DNA of 64,000 nt from Holacanthus passer. Taxonomy: Eukaryota > Chordata > Actinopteri > Pomacanthidae. This document shows, piece by piece, positions 11,681 to 24,229 of the stretch. Below the pieces are notes generated by a model, which did no database searches, had not been told where the DNA came from, and worked only from the letters and a program-made list of their open reading frames with translations. How positions within the stretch are numbered: the stretch's first letter is position 1; the number at the start of each line of letters is the position of its first letter. The stretch lies in contig JAFREQ010000076.1 in NCBI GenBank assembly GCA_025331565.1, forward strand, positions 496,001-560,000, given 5' to 3'. The position numbers were made by a program, and so were the translations under genes.

Positions 11681-12075
11681 TGTCTCACTTGCGCATGGTT
11701 TGAGAAACGGAACTCCGCTGACTCATCTCATGCAAGTGCATCAGCTTTAAAATGGAAGTTACTGATTTAGGTTTTTTCCATGTTTATGTTTTGCATTTTA
11801 TTAAATGGGTAAATAGCTAATATATTCTAGACAGTTCAGTCCTATGGAATTGATTTGTACATGCAGACAGAAAGTCTTTTTCACTGTTGTTTATATTCAG
11901 ATACTGAGTGGTGCAGGCACATAATGAAGAACATTTGTTTCCATTTCTTTTTTCACTTTGACAGGTGATATTGAGCAGAAAATGCTACACATATAAAGCC
12001 ACTCATTCCTTTAAAGAAGCAAAATTGTCACATCAATACTTCCAGTGTATTAAGTTGGAAATGTTATGCAGGAGC
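11681..12075. other. unassigned
   Basis: AT-rich sequence after the last recognisable exon of the pseudogene. It may hold the old 3' UTR, but no clear polyadenylation arrangement could be assigned. Confidence 0.3.
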
Positions 12076-12200
12076 TTGAGTAAGTCTTGATCTGTTCAAA
12101 CATGGCCTCTGGTGTTGGATGTGAATGTCACCCTTGATCTTTCTATGGCCCTCCACTGACTGTATTTTCAGTTTTATGGTGACAGGTTTTATTGAGCACA
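12076..12200 (-). mobile_element. second minus-strand GIY-YIG tail fragment
   Basis: Minus codons read SVEGHRKIKGDIHIQHQRP and CLNRSR, nearly the same as the tail of 10546-10790. The DNA of 12091-12165 aligns to 10598-10670 with only scattered differences. The N-terminal Cys/Tyr part is absent here. It flanks the pseudogene's 3' side. Confidence 0.5.
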
Positions 12201-15200
12201 TGTGCAGTTGAAGACGATGCTGGTGGGTAAGTCTTGACTCTAGACAAAATATATGCACGAATAAATGTTAAAGTGTTTATAGATTTACTAGATGTTAATT
12301 GGTTGTTGTCATCTTTCCCTTTGAAACAAAGTCGCTGCAGCCATTCAGTATATGTTAGTGCAACACATTTCATTAAATCTTTTTTTTAATTTAAATTATT
12401 TTATCAATTGCGTTTTGCTAAGCAAGATTTTAAACAATTAGGTAAAATAGCCAATCTGAAATAGATTTTGATGTTTGAACAACTGAGAATGGCGTTAAAT
12501 GAACATACAGTACACAACAGGCCACATTAGATATGTTGACATGGATCTCAATTCAAAGAACTGCTGGATAGGTTCAATGAATTAATGCATTTAATTCAAA
12601 TGAACAGACCTTTTTAATTAAGCTGAAATAGCTTTGCAAGTTAAAACAACTACCCTAAGCAGTTCAATAAATTAACAAATCTGAACCAGCCAAACTAAGA
12701 CAAAGGTTTACATAGCGAGGTGTATTTAACCAAGATAACATTTGGTGATGTTAGAACCGACTCGTACCTTAAATGGTATCAATTTACTTTTCAGCTTCTA
12801 TACATCTTTATACCCATCGTTGCTCCTAGTTGGTCTGACCAACTAGAAGCCAGCTTTCTGCAGTGTTGGTAGGTTGGTTCAAAACCATCATTATTTGCGA
12901 TAAATATGTATATTATGTATATTGAAAACATACAATGACAAACTAGGCAAAAAATGAGTCAATCCACCCAGGCGAATTTTGATCGACTCAGTCCATCCTA
13001 AAGTCGCCCAATCTGGCAACATTTCTGGCTGTAAAATATTTGGCGTACGCCGTCAACCTACCAGGAAAAGCTGAACATATTACACTCTCATAACCTCCTC
13101 TAATTCATTCCCTTGCTTTACCCCAACACTGGGTATGTGTCAAGTGATGAACCATCCTCCATTAGCCTGGCTCATCTTCGTGCGCAGCCTGGCACTGTGA
13201 ACAGTGATTAAGCATACTTTCCACTGTGTAACACTAATTCAGAAAAAGGCCCAAAGCATAACAGCTCCCTTCGGTGATCATATTTTTCTCAGTAATTAGT
13301 GTGGCATTTTTGTCTCCTATGAGAGCAATCCATTTTAGCTATTATAAAAGGGGTTCTTTGTTTAAAAGTGCTCATTTGTTTCACAGACATAGGAGGGATC
13401 ACAAAAGCAAAGATTTGCCCAAGATTCCTGTTGGATGTGTTCACTTTCTATTCCTTTCTTGCCCAGGCCTTTGTCCTTTGAGAATTACCACCCAACTCTT
13501 CAGCTTTTTAGCATCTTTTAGCTCCTTGTTTTGGTTTTGCGACCAACAACTTGTCCTGTTTTAGTTAACCCTAATCAAAGGTGATATGCCAATGTCATGT
13601 TCACAGCTTGTTTCTGCTGCCCCCGGGTGGCCAAAATATCAGCTATTGCAAATTTGACATTGCTGCTGCATAACTTACACAGATCTAACAACACTTGTTT
13701 GTGACATATCGATGCTAGTCACTGTTGTTTCCAGACTGGGGAGTCGAAGTGTCAAAGAATCCCTGAGTTTTGACTCGCTACCAGAATGGAAGGCTTACGT
13801 GAGCTTACTGAGTGCCAACTTTCAAAGCCAAAGCGAGATTAGACTGCATCACACTAATGGAAACAAATCCATATAATTATTCGAGGATATTCCTACACGG
13901 ACACACAGCCTACATCACAGTACTGGCTCTACTGTATATAGGTTTATATAGTATATTAAGTATGTGTATGATACCCCTGTGTCGCTATAATCTGTACAAC
14001 ATTCTGGTGAGTTCATTATCATCTGCTGCATGGCACGAACACAAATTAATAAATAAATAAAAGCCTTTCATTGTCATTCGTCTCATTTGGTCTGTGATCA
14101 GGCCTGGTTAGTTTGGGAGAACAGCTGCTCAGATCTGGCTGCTTCTCGTAACGCAATCAGAAAATCAACACATTCCCAGAGTCCCCAGGTGGTTTGACCT
14201 GCTACAAACACTGCCATTACATAACAGGCGAATGAAAACAGTGGGTGTGTTTGGAGGTAAAGTATTATGCATATCAAGCTCCCTCTCAGAGCGTTTTTAG
14301 CCTTGCGCTATTTCCCTTGGCCTACTGAGAATAAATGTGCAGGAGCTTATTTATTTGCTCTGTGAATGGGCAGTGGAGGCAGAATATTTAAATCAGCAAT
14401 ATAAAGAACTTTAATTTGGAAATTTTCATGTATGTTACAGCAGAAACACACTCTAAAAACACCTCGGGATTTTACTGGGAGGGACTTAAGCACCAGGAGT
14501 AGTGTGTTGATAATAATGTAGAGAGAAAAAAATCTTTGTTGATGAGATTTCAGATTGTTTTTGAATGTGTATGTCAGGATTATGGATCATTCAGGTGGAA
14601 CATTCACAAAAAATCGGTATTGCTGTTTGGTTTATCATTAATGTTAAGGAATATTCACAGTCTCTTGCTCAGTGTTCTGTATCATATTTTTGTGTTTTAT
14701 ATTGTTCAGTAGAGTCAGGGTGTGATAACGAGAGCACGGCGAGAAGAGTGATCCAAGTACCTTCCTTCTTACAGATCCTAACAAAGCTTAGGAATTGACA
14801 CCAAGCTGTGCGGCGTTCATATTTAGGAACTAATCTGCCACACGTTGTTGGTTGCTTCCATTTATGGAGCATCTACATATTGAGTTTGAAAATTATAGTT
14901 TTGACAGACAGACAATCATGCGTCTCTCAGGATGAATTACAAAATGTAGATTTCGGTTTATGACCGAAACACCTGCGAAAGTAATGAAATTCCCAGCAGC
15001 CTCAGCTGTACGGAGGCAAATATTAGCTCAGACAGTGAAAAACATTACACCTGCTAAACATCAGCCTGTTAACCCCTTTAATATATGGCTCATTTTTCAA
15101 GCATTCTACATACCTCAGGTCTTTTGCGACCTGGCACTTCTCTTGGGACTGCTACTTGGGTGATATCCTGACTGTTCTCCTTGCTGCTCCACTTCTGCTT

Positions 15201-17089
15201 TTAAATGATCTGATTTAAATCGATCTGACGTATAGACATAAATTGGCGATTTACATTGAGTTGTCATCCTCGGGACGTTTAATCACTGTGAAAGAAACAG
15301 TGTGTTTCATGTTTGTATGTATGAGATGTATGAGGTTCTATTGAATGATGTATTGTTGCATATATTCTAGACTGCTACATTGCACAAATGCACAAAGCTA
15401 CCAAAAGGCCGTAGCCTCACCTAGTGGAAAAAGTCACACCACGTTGCTGCAACAGACATTTGGTAAACTCTTAGCATTTTCTCAAGTGTGTCTATGTCCA
15501 TTTAAGGCCAACTGTGGAAATCAGTGGAGTGGAACAGAAATCAAGCTTGTGCACATGCATGCGGTTTTATAGATTTGGAAAACAGAACCATGCATATGCA
15601 CAGCTTTTACGTGTTTGACCCCTGCTGCTTGGAAATGTAAAAGCTTTAAGGAAATGGATACACTGTAAGTTAAATAAACGCAATATCAATCTGCGACAGA
15701 GGGGAGCATTTTCATTTATATGAAAATAATGGAAGATGTTACACTAACCACATTAAACAACGAAATGAATTCAATAAAAAACAGCACTAACCGCATTGTC
15801 TAGAAACACACAGCGTGTCGCGGAACAACAGGAACGTGAGCGCGAAAGTAAAACAATCAGGCTGCGAGATAATGAGCCGATCGCTGACTGGATGTGGAAG
15901 AAGAGATGAATAGATAACAAAATTACCTGAAATATTTATAACCTCTGTCTCTTTCATCACTGCTTTCCTCATAAGCCATTAAAGGGCCCATTTGGGACCT
16001 CTTAATTGAGTTCCTTTTCGGAACGGAATATGAAAGGCTTCTTTTTATTCCCCCCACCCCTTTTCATCTGAAGAATGGGCTGATTAAAACGCGGAGAATG
16101 GAAGTTCTAGTGGGAAAGTTCATTGCAATCAGGGGTGCAACTTGAGTGATTGACTCAGTCTTCTGTAAGACATTAAGTAGACACAGTTATTGAGCCTGGA
16201 CAGACTGACAACAGCAGCTTCGCACTTATCCTCCAGTCTTTACCGGGCCTATAGCTACCGCTGAGGACCTATTGAGGTCATGTATTCTTCTGGGAATTGT
16301 GGGTTTTAGCAACCTTTGACAGGTTCACATTCTGTAATGAAAACTGTACCCACAGTGGGTATTTTATATTCTGATTTCAGCTGTTTAAAATCAATATCTC
16401 CTGCTCCTGCTTGTTTATAGAATACATGTAAATATATAGAACATGTAGTTTCCATTAGCTAAATACATTGTGTCTGAATAATGTTTTTATATTAACTTGA
16501 CAAGGGATTGCTTTTTTACTGAATGTAAAATATTATATATAGTAATGTTTTTATTATATTCCACATGACTACAAAATTGAGCAAAACTAATTTACTGACA
16601 ATGTATTTCATGTGTTTTTCCTACAATATCCACTTGTGGCAACTAAAACATAATCAACATTTTGAAGCTTATGTTAAGGCAAGTCAAAGCACTTGGTTAA
16701 CTCTCCTGCAAATTTGATTTTGATTTTTTTTTGTGTGTTTTTTTTATCACTACAGAACAAAAACAACTTGGTTCTACTACCATCTTGTGACCTTGTCTTG
16801 TTGAAAGTCCCTGCGACTAAATCCACTTGCACTTTCCTGAATAAAGTTAGTATACTAGTAGGTGTACTGTTTGGTTTGTGGGTCTCTAATGAAGCTGCCA
16901 TCAGTGCTCTGTGAGCACAGTACCTGATGGGAACTTGTAGCATTGCACTTTTCTTAGGTTTATACCAAATATTCAAGCTGAATTATGAGGTTTGGCATTT
17001 TTTTTTTTTCATTTTACCTATGAATTTCCATCACATCTTTTCTCCACTAAGAACGTTACAGAAGCATCCGGCTATTTTTTTTTTATTTC
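12201..17089. other. long gene-free tract
   Basis: No coding exon is supported. Small pieces resemble dispersed repeats: 13490-13560 (family B fragment with TTAGCTCCTTGTTTTGG) and 13612-13638 (CTGCTGCCCCCGGGTGGCC). The stretches 13120-13270 and 14100-14420 read as non-repetitive and enhancer-like, but with nothing specific. CpG-containing sequence at 15790-15960 is too short to call an island. Confidence 0.35.
12826..12846. repeat. perfect hairpin/cruciform palindrome
   Basis: CTAGTTGGTC-T-GACCAACTAG: two 10-base arms with a one-base centre. After one mismatch the pairing continues for three more bases (GCT/AGC). It could be the centre of an old inverted-repeat element; no gene context explains it. 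Confidence 0.6.
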
Positions 17090-17460
17090 CATTACCAGAC
17101 CTCCACATAATTCACTTACCTATGAGTGATGGAGGAGCAGCAATTTCACTTGCCTTTTTAAAAGTGGAAATGAAGAGCTGGAGCATTGGAAGCAATAGTT
17201 TGACTGATTAATCACTGCTCACTCTGCCATCTACAAATGCCGAGCAGATGGTCTGGCATCGCTAAAATTAAACTGCTAACAAATATGCAGGTAGCGTTGT
17301 GGATGTGACCTCGGTGGCAGCCGCTGTGTTGTTGTCGAGCTCCTCTATTGTTCTGTCGCCTCTGAGTTAGGAGAGATGGCCGCTGCATTGTAGTGAAGTG
17401 CAAAAGCATTGTGTGACAAGTGTGCACCTGCACGCGTGTAGGAGAGAGGGAGGGTGCGGA
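17090..17460. promoter_or_regulatory. candidate conserved non-coding element (enhancer-like)
   Basis: Dense, non-repetitive sequence. It contains a perfect homeodomain palindrome TGATTAATCA (17205-17214), two E-box-like words of the NeuroD/Twist type (GCCATCTAC and GCAGATGGTC), and AATTAAAC. No long frame or splice signals. The call rests on texture and motif clustering by eye, not on alignment. Confidence 0.25.
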
Positions 17461-18339
17461 TTGTGGCGTTCCTGAGATGAGAGATCAGGATTATTTTATC
17501 TCACTTTGATGAGATTTGAAAACAATGTCTGGGGATGTGATTTATTACATGAATAGGGGAAAAAACAAAATAACTTATATTCCTGGTGGACAGTAAAGAC
17601 ACGTTTTGAAAACATGCATTTCTCTTTCTATATCATATGGGAATAGCAAAAGTGCTGTCATCACAGGACTCCGGTGTGTTTATATGTAAACCATTAAAAA
17701 GGCACTGAGTGATGCTCTGTTGTCTGGAACATCAGCAAAAGCATCCATCCATCCGAGTGGATGTGTCTGAGGACAATTCCTCAGTGGGTTTCCCGTGCAG
17801 GAGAGTGTATGGGTGATACAACAAAATGAGAGGCCCAACTCTCCATAGATCTCATTAGGCCGGTCATAACATTGCAACAATAGTGGTAGGCATATTCATC
17901 TGACTCCTCTTTTTTTCCCCCAGCACACTCCCAAAGCCTTAACATCAGCTCTTTTGCACCATCACTGGCTCTGGGTTAAAGCTGCAGACAGTACGTGGCC
18001 GACTGTGGTCGTCTGCTGACACGTTGGCTGATTGAGTATTCCACAACAGTCCGTCATCATTAGTCTGCTTCACTTTGTCGCTTATTACAGGGTGTCTGTT
18101 TGTTTGGTTGAGATTCACGCAGAATGGATGTTTTTTCCACACATGGACATTTGGAAGAAAATACACAAGATTTCAGGGGTGTTGAGAACTTGTATGCCTG
18201 TTTTTGACCTGAAGGAAAGAACAGAGAGTAACCTTGTGGGGTTTAAATTTTTTTTAACCTAATGGCATGAATTCGTTTTTTATTTTTAGTTTTGTTGAAT
18301 AAAATGCCGGAGGTTAATCTTTGATCATGAAGAAGCTAA
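17461..18339. other. gene-free stretch
   Basis: No gene, RNA or repeat recognised. Open frames on both strands near 17.7-18.2 kb carry no domain. Confidence 0.35.
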
Positions 18340-18700
18340 TAATTGTTAAACATAGGGTGGCGGCCTTCATCAGAGCTGAAGCCTTTACACCCGATGGCGA
18401 AAGTTCATACATCAGCCTTTTCTAAAATCAAAGAAATTATTAACCAAGGCGAGTTAATGCTGGTTATTGCAGCGGCGTGCAAATTCAAGAAAGCAAAAAA
18501 TATGATATTTGTGCCTCTGTTTGCCGGCACTAATATCACTCCTCTGTGTATTCTCCATATTAATGAACCTTTCTATCACACTAAAACAGATTATCGCAGC
18601 TCTGCGTTTATTACAAACACCAGTGTAAAGGCAGCATAATGGCAGAGTAATTATGAGCTGTGAATTGAAATATAGATTCACATCATCACTATGTGAAATT
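18340..18700. promoter_or_regulatory. candidate conserved non-coding element
   Basis: Non-repetitive block with TATTAACCAAGGCG, CCATATTAATGAACC and GAGTAATTATGAGC, that is, several TAAT-core homeodomain words plus a possible SOX or TCF word (ATCAAAG). The two overlapping open frames (18343-18639 plus, 18454-18711 minus) do not resemble known proteins. Regulatory function is inference. Confidence 0.25.
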
Positions 18701-19079
18701 GTCAACAACAATATGTGCTGTCTGTGGGGAATAGATATGGGTTTGTTTGTCTCTGCATCTTTTCATGTCTCAATTATTTCCTATTTCTTTTTTTTTTTTA
18801 ACTTGTGGAAATGAACAAAACGGAAAGTAAAAGCATTTCTTAAATCCATTATTTTCCTTTGCCTGACTTATGGTAGATGTCTTTGATTTAATGTAAAATC
18901 ATGACATCAGAGAGGTCATTTGCTTATGGTGTCATAGTTCAACAGAGGAGGAATGAGAAGGACAGAAAAAAAAACCCTACACACAAATAAACAGAGTTTA
19001 GTGGTATGAAGAGAGTGGTATGGTGTTATCTTAAAACGTGTATGTGTAAGTGTATTTAGAGCAGATGTGGGTGAAAATA

Positions 19080-19395
19080 GTCATTTAATTAAGGTGGTGT
19101 TCAGAGCATCATGTTGTGTTTAGCCGTAATTAGCACTAAATGCAAAGTACTACTGAGGCTGATGGGAAAGTACTTGGTCAAAATCAAATTATTGGACAAA
19201 TTACAACTTTGACCTGATGTTGCTGCAACAAGTTAAGGGATGATCTGAATTTATTACATTTTATTCTCAGGAGAACATGAATGTCTGTACCAAATTTCAC
19301 AGCAGTCCACCCTGTTGTTGCTGAGATATTTCACTCCAACCAGCGAAGGTCACTTTCATGGTGGCAGAGCAAAAGTCATGCTCTAAAAAGTTTTT
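19080..19395 (+). repeat. dispersed teleost repeat, family A, copy 3
   Basis: Plus orientation and the clearest copy. It has 'TTAGCACTAAATGCAAAGTAC', 'GAGGCTGATGGGAA', 'TTGACCTGATGTTGC', 'ACATGAATGTCTGTACCAAAT' and 'TTGTTGCTGAGATATTTCAC'. It shares these in order with 6235-6561 and with the reverse complement of 3440-3910. Confidence 0.65.
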
Positions 19396-19436
19396 GTACA
19401 AATGTTCATGGCAGTTCATCCACTATTTGTTGAAAG

Positions 19437-19457
19437 TTTTTTTTTTTTTTTTTTTTT
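19437..19457. repeat. poly(T) run, 21 bases
   Basis: Homopolymer just downstream of family A copy 3. It may be a retroposon tail in minus orientation, or a slippage product. Confidence 0.9.
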
Positions 19458-21019
19458 GTTACCTGAAAAACCAATAAACAAAGCAGCCACCTGTCCAACC
19501 ATATTTCATACCTATACCATCAATTAACATCTCGACATTTTCTTACTTTTAATCACAGGACAACTGACACGTTATGCTGCTCTCGTGTTGCCCATCGGAA
19601 TGAGGCCGTTAATTCAATCCTGACACTGCAAAATGTGGTGCGCTGACGAATTTTAAATGTCTTATACTGAATGGAGTCGCGAACATGAACAGCAAGGATG
19701 ATCTAGAAAAAAGGTGTTCGCACAAAAGGTCTAAATTAATGAGGAAGCATTATAGATAAGCAAAAAAAAAAAAAAAAAAATGGTGCTGGTATTTTCCTTC
19801 AGTAACACAACACAGGACCAAATGTTCAGACATGCTGTTAAGGTTAGCTACCTCTCTCAAAATCAGCAATCTCACAAAAAAAGAGACTCGCATGACTCAC
19901 TGCATCTCTTTGGCTTCTCCCGTTCTCTCACACTGCCCAGAGACACTCTTCTTCTTTTAGCATTCAAAAATAGACCAGTGAACCTTGAACCCGCGAGCCG
20001 GCAGCCCTGTGGCCCCCGCCGACTCCACCTCTGCTCCTCTGCTCCTGTCAGGGGCTCTATGACCTGCTGTGCATCTCAGATGATGGCCTTGAGGAGCTAT
20101 CGTAGCAGAGAGCGAACCCAGGCTCCGAGCAGCACCTAATGGATGTGAGCTGGCCCCAGAGCTCGCCTCAATGAATGCACACTCGTGCAATCACGGCGCC
20201 TTGAGTCTTGGCATGGAGTGTTCATTTGGTGGCGCGGTAATCTGGAGGGCAATTGGCCTTTGCTTCCTCTCCTGCCTTGTAAGTACACTATGTATCTGAA
20301 AAGGTCACGAGAGAAATAGCTTTAGCCAGGGTTCTGTTTTTCTGTGTGGTAGGTGTAAGGCTTGGATAATGTGGACAATTCCCTGTCATGCCTCGACTTT
20401 AAGTGAAAGGCAAAAAAGAAGCGACAGAATACGGAAATGTACAATGTTATGTCACTTTCCTACTACAAAAATATATTTATATGATTTATATACCACCTGA
20501 GACTGATAGTTTGTTTACATGAAGATCAAATTAAATTAATTAGCCTTTTGGTACAGTGGTTTGATGAGGAAATGAGTGTTGCTTGTGTTTGCTGTTGCAA
20601 ATGCAAACTAAACAAGGAGAAAAAAAGAATATTGTATATGTATAACATTTCTTTTAGTCTACATCAGCCAGTGGAGGTACAATGGAAAAAAAAAAAATAT
20701 CCAAACCACTTTAACTGAGACCCTGATTCACTCACTTTGTTCAGCAGTTCAGATTCTTGTGTATAATTTAGTCAACCCTGTCTCCTATGAATAATGCTCA
20801 TATGAAAGCGTTCAGTCAGTGATTTATGTCCAGTAGCAGCATTCAGAGCCTTGGCTGGAACTAGTTAGATATTCATATAGTGCAGAAAACAGGAAGTTTG
20901 TGTAGGTTCCAGGTCACGGTTCACCTCACTATGGTCTTTTCCTTCGTGTAACTTCACCCCTTGACCACGTAAGTTCCTTAACTCGAACGACGAAGCAAAG
21001 CATCTAAAATCGATTTCAC
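19458..21019. other. gene-free stretch, partly GC-rich
   Basis: Contains a 19-base A run at 19762-19780. The GC-richer part at 19980-20280 is unlike its AT-rich neighbours and reads as non-repetitive. A GTAAGT word at 20280-20285 looks like a splice donor, but no open frame leads into it convincingly. The frame 19780-20139 begins inside the A-run context and is not credible. Confidence 0.35.
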
Positions 21020-21260
21020 AGTAACAATGACATACAGTTTTCCAACCCGCAACTTTACTGCAGTGGTTCATCTCATATTGTTGTTTTCAGCCGCAGCAGG
21101 CAGCCATTTCAGCAAAAAGCACCGAAAATCCCACTACCTGCTCAGCACCCGACATCAGACAGAGTCATCAACTAGCTGGTGGACACGGTGAAACACTAAG
21201 CAGAGCTACTGTAAAAGAGATAATAGGACATGTATCCATCAAGTGATCAGAAACTTCAAA
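21020..21260 (+). repeat. family B element fragment
   Basis: Shares 'CAACTTTACTG..GTTCA.TCTCAT' and 'CCCACTACCTGCTCAGCACC' with 46340-46450, and 'CAACTAGCTGGTGGACACGG' with the minus-strand copy near 43.55 kb. Terminal repeats are not visible, so this is an internal fragment. Confidence 0.45.
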
Positions 21261-23699
21261 TGAAGACCAGCTTTGCTCCGTATCTGATTGATGTGCAAAT
21301 AAGCAACTGTTTGATATCAACTTCGCCATATCGACTTGAAAGATGGTAATAGTATCGTGGTGATCACAGCTTGTTGCTGGCACCCCTCCCCCAGTCATTT
21401 ACTGTAGGTTAGTTGCCACGTGCATTCATAGGAATAAATGTCTTGCAGATAAATACATTATGAACATTCTGTCTGGTAAATAAACACAATTCAAGTGTTT
21501 TCCCCTCAACCTGATTTGGCCAGAATAAACCAAGATTCATATCATTATAGAAATGTAAATAAATAAACAGTCAAGTCAGATCAGAGAAGTCTTTTATTAT
21601 ATTTTCAAAAAAAATGTGGACTGGTTAAAATAACCTGTCTTCCCACCTGAGAGAGTTTATTTAGCTTTGCTTTGTTGCACCAAGTCCAAGAAAAAGGTCG
21701 CAAATCAAGTAACACCAGTAATCTTGTCCAATGTTTGATAATGTTGTTTGGCTTCCCGAGCAATAAGATTATCATTCAATAAAAATGTCTTCCACGCGCC
21801 AGCTGACCTAACAGTACTTGAATTTCATGTGGCATTTGCTACCATGCTTGTGTTCAGCTCATTGTTTGGCAAAGCTTAAGACTCACTTGGTTACCATTCT
21901 GTGAATAACATGGGAGCTTTATGAGGATTATGCCAAAGCTTCGTGGCTCAGATAGGTTTTGAGGATGGAGAATCCAGACCCAGAGCGTAGACCACTGTCC
22001 TTTACACTAGCCTCTGTGAATGTCACATGCTGGCACACTTGGCACAAAGTGTGCGAGCAAGCCGGCAAAGGCAAATGAAAACTGGCCATGAACGCAAATA
22101 CCATCAGAGGGATGGTGACAGACATGGCAAAAGGGCAAATCCACTGGGGAGCAGGCAGCTTTATGAAGAAACACACACACACCGAGAAATGATTGTTACC
22201 ATTTGAAACACAACCCACTGAACATATGACACTGTTGCTCCAAACTGCAGGCATTTCTCACCACTAACTCGCATGCCGACTGCTTTTTTTTTATCAGTCA
22301 GCCTGTTCTACCTGCCAGTCATCTCAAGCTCTCTAAAAGCCTGCTTCTCCTCCTTGTCTCTCCTCCCTACATCTGCTCTGAAGGGGTCACTGCAGTTTGA
22401 GGGAAAACAGACCCAGCAGTGGATTTTCAATTGAATTGTCAGAAGCTGGCTGTTTTAATAAATCCTGCCCAATAAAAGGGCAGGGAACCTTTTGTGAAGT
22501 GGCTTCACCCATGACGCTCAGCTTGGGTGCTCTCTCCGGTGAACCTTGTCTGCCAGAAACAGCTTCCCCAAGATAAAAAGCACCTGGCACTGATATAAGG
22601 GACAATGTGAAGAAAAAAAAAAAAAAAGAATAAATATGTAAATTATTGCAACTGTCACAGAAACACAATGAGGTTGTCCAAGCTGAATTAAAAGCATAAC
22701 CCAATTAAGCAAAGTGGATTACCGTAGTCTGGGGTTATTGGAGATCAGTGACCCCAGGTGGCAATAACAGGTAAAGGAAAATGCTAAAACATTAACACAA
22801 GCAGAGTAGAATCAGCAAACTGATAGTGATGTCACTGTCAGAGCAATATGTATCTAAAGATAACATTAGCTCCCACAATATACTGCTCACACCAGACCAA
22901 GTCAGGCTGCAGCAGCCAAACCCCCGAGTGTATTCAATCGAGCTAGGCAGCCTTTTATTACCAATGAATTTCACTTCTGATTTGTATGAGAATGAATGAT
23001 CTTTTCTTCTTTTAAAAAGTTATATAGTCTTCCTTTTACTATAGTAACCAGGTTATTGTGTGAAGAGCCAGCTGTAGTGAATAACACCAGGCCGCAACCT
23101 TGGTTTCTGACAATCGTGCATTCCCACCAAATACTCATTATTTGTACTCTAAGTGTAGACTATTAACCCACCTACAGTAGCTTCAACGGGTTTTCCACAA
23201 GTGGCTCACCAAAACACTGCTCTGACAGTATCATCAGTATCGAGATGATGACGACCAGCACTTAGCAGTCCGCCCCTCTGCCTGGAGCAGCGAAATGGCA
23301 AGGCGAGTCTGAGGAGAGGCAACAGGGCAGCGTCAGAGAGGCAGAGGACTGGCAGGAGGTTGCAGAGGAGTGGCAGGAGGGTACGTGAGGGATCAGGGGA
23401 GATGCTAGTTGGTTTGGTTGGAGGCTTGAATACAGCAGGTTTGTAGTCAGTGTTTGTTTGTTGTCTGCAAAAGGGGCAAACAGGGAAATTATTATGTATA
23501 GATATATTTGATTTCCTTGTCTGTAGTTTCTACATTCCAGGTTCCATTTAGAGAAATTACTGTGATTGTATGTCACATCCAGAATAGCACCAAAGGTCAT
23601 CAAGTGGGTTATGGAGTCAAGCAAAGTCAGTTATTAATATTGCATCATAACAAGAGAATCTGAAAGGTAAAGAAAAGATCCTTCCTGTAAATATTCTAT
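21261..23699. other. gene-free stretch
   Basis: No gene. An A run lies at about 22613-22627. A 22-base imperfect palindrome at 22820-22841 (CTGATAGTGA-TGTCACTGTCAG) includes a CRE-like TGATGTCA. The frames 21928-22254, 22387-22704 and 23262-23624 on the minus strand lack recognisable domains, and two of them contain homopolymer-encoded phenylalanine runs. Confidence 0.35.
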
Positions 23700-24000
23700 T
23701 TTGTAGCCAAACCTCCATCCAGAGGTTTCTTGAAATCCTGTTGGTATAGTGAGACATTTGTGAACCCAGAGGAAGCTATTTGATTGGCTGTGGGATGCAA
23801 CTCTAGAAACCTCTGGCTAATTATCTACAACAAGTAGTAGAAGTAAGTTGCTGGTTTTGTTGAACACTAGTGCCAGACTCCACCCTCCTGGCATCATTTC
23901 ATTTCAAACACTCAAAATTTTTCAGAGCCTTTGTGAGCACGACATAATGTAAGTCTGGCTATGTGAGATTAGCATAGACCTCATAAAAACATAACAAACT
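23700..24000. repeat. dispersed teleost element with internal inverted repeat
   Basis: CCAGAGGTTTCTTGA at 23719-23733 is mirrored, with one mismatch, by TCTAGAAACCTCTGG at 23802-23816. Further right, 'GAGCCTTTGTGAGCACGAC' and 'AAGTCTGGCTATGTGAGATT' are texts I associate with a widespread teleost dispersed element. The exact class and ends are not settled by this single copy. Confidence 0.45.
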
Positions 24001-24229
24001 TAAACTGCACAGCCACTCAGCACCGGCAATGTTAGACTTAATAAAATGTTGCACTTTATGAGGATGGATAATCACTTGTAAATATATCATGCATTAATAC
24101 GAATTATATGCAAAATCATTACTTATGTACAAGATGATTATAGAGCCAAATCAATAAGTCAGTAAAAAACTGGAACTGTTGCACACGCATGTACAGAGAT
24201 TAACTACCAACAATAAACTCCCCACTTCA

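Noticed and set aside
19780..20139. 119-codon frame after an A run
   Set aside because: Starts at the edge of a 19-base homopolymer and translates to low-information sequence with no known motif.
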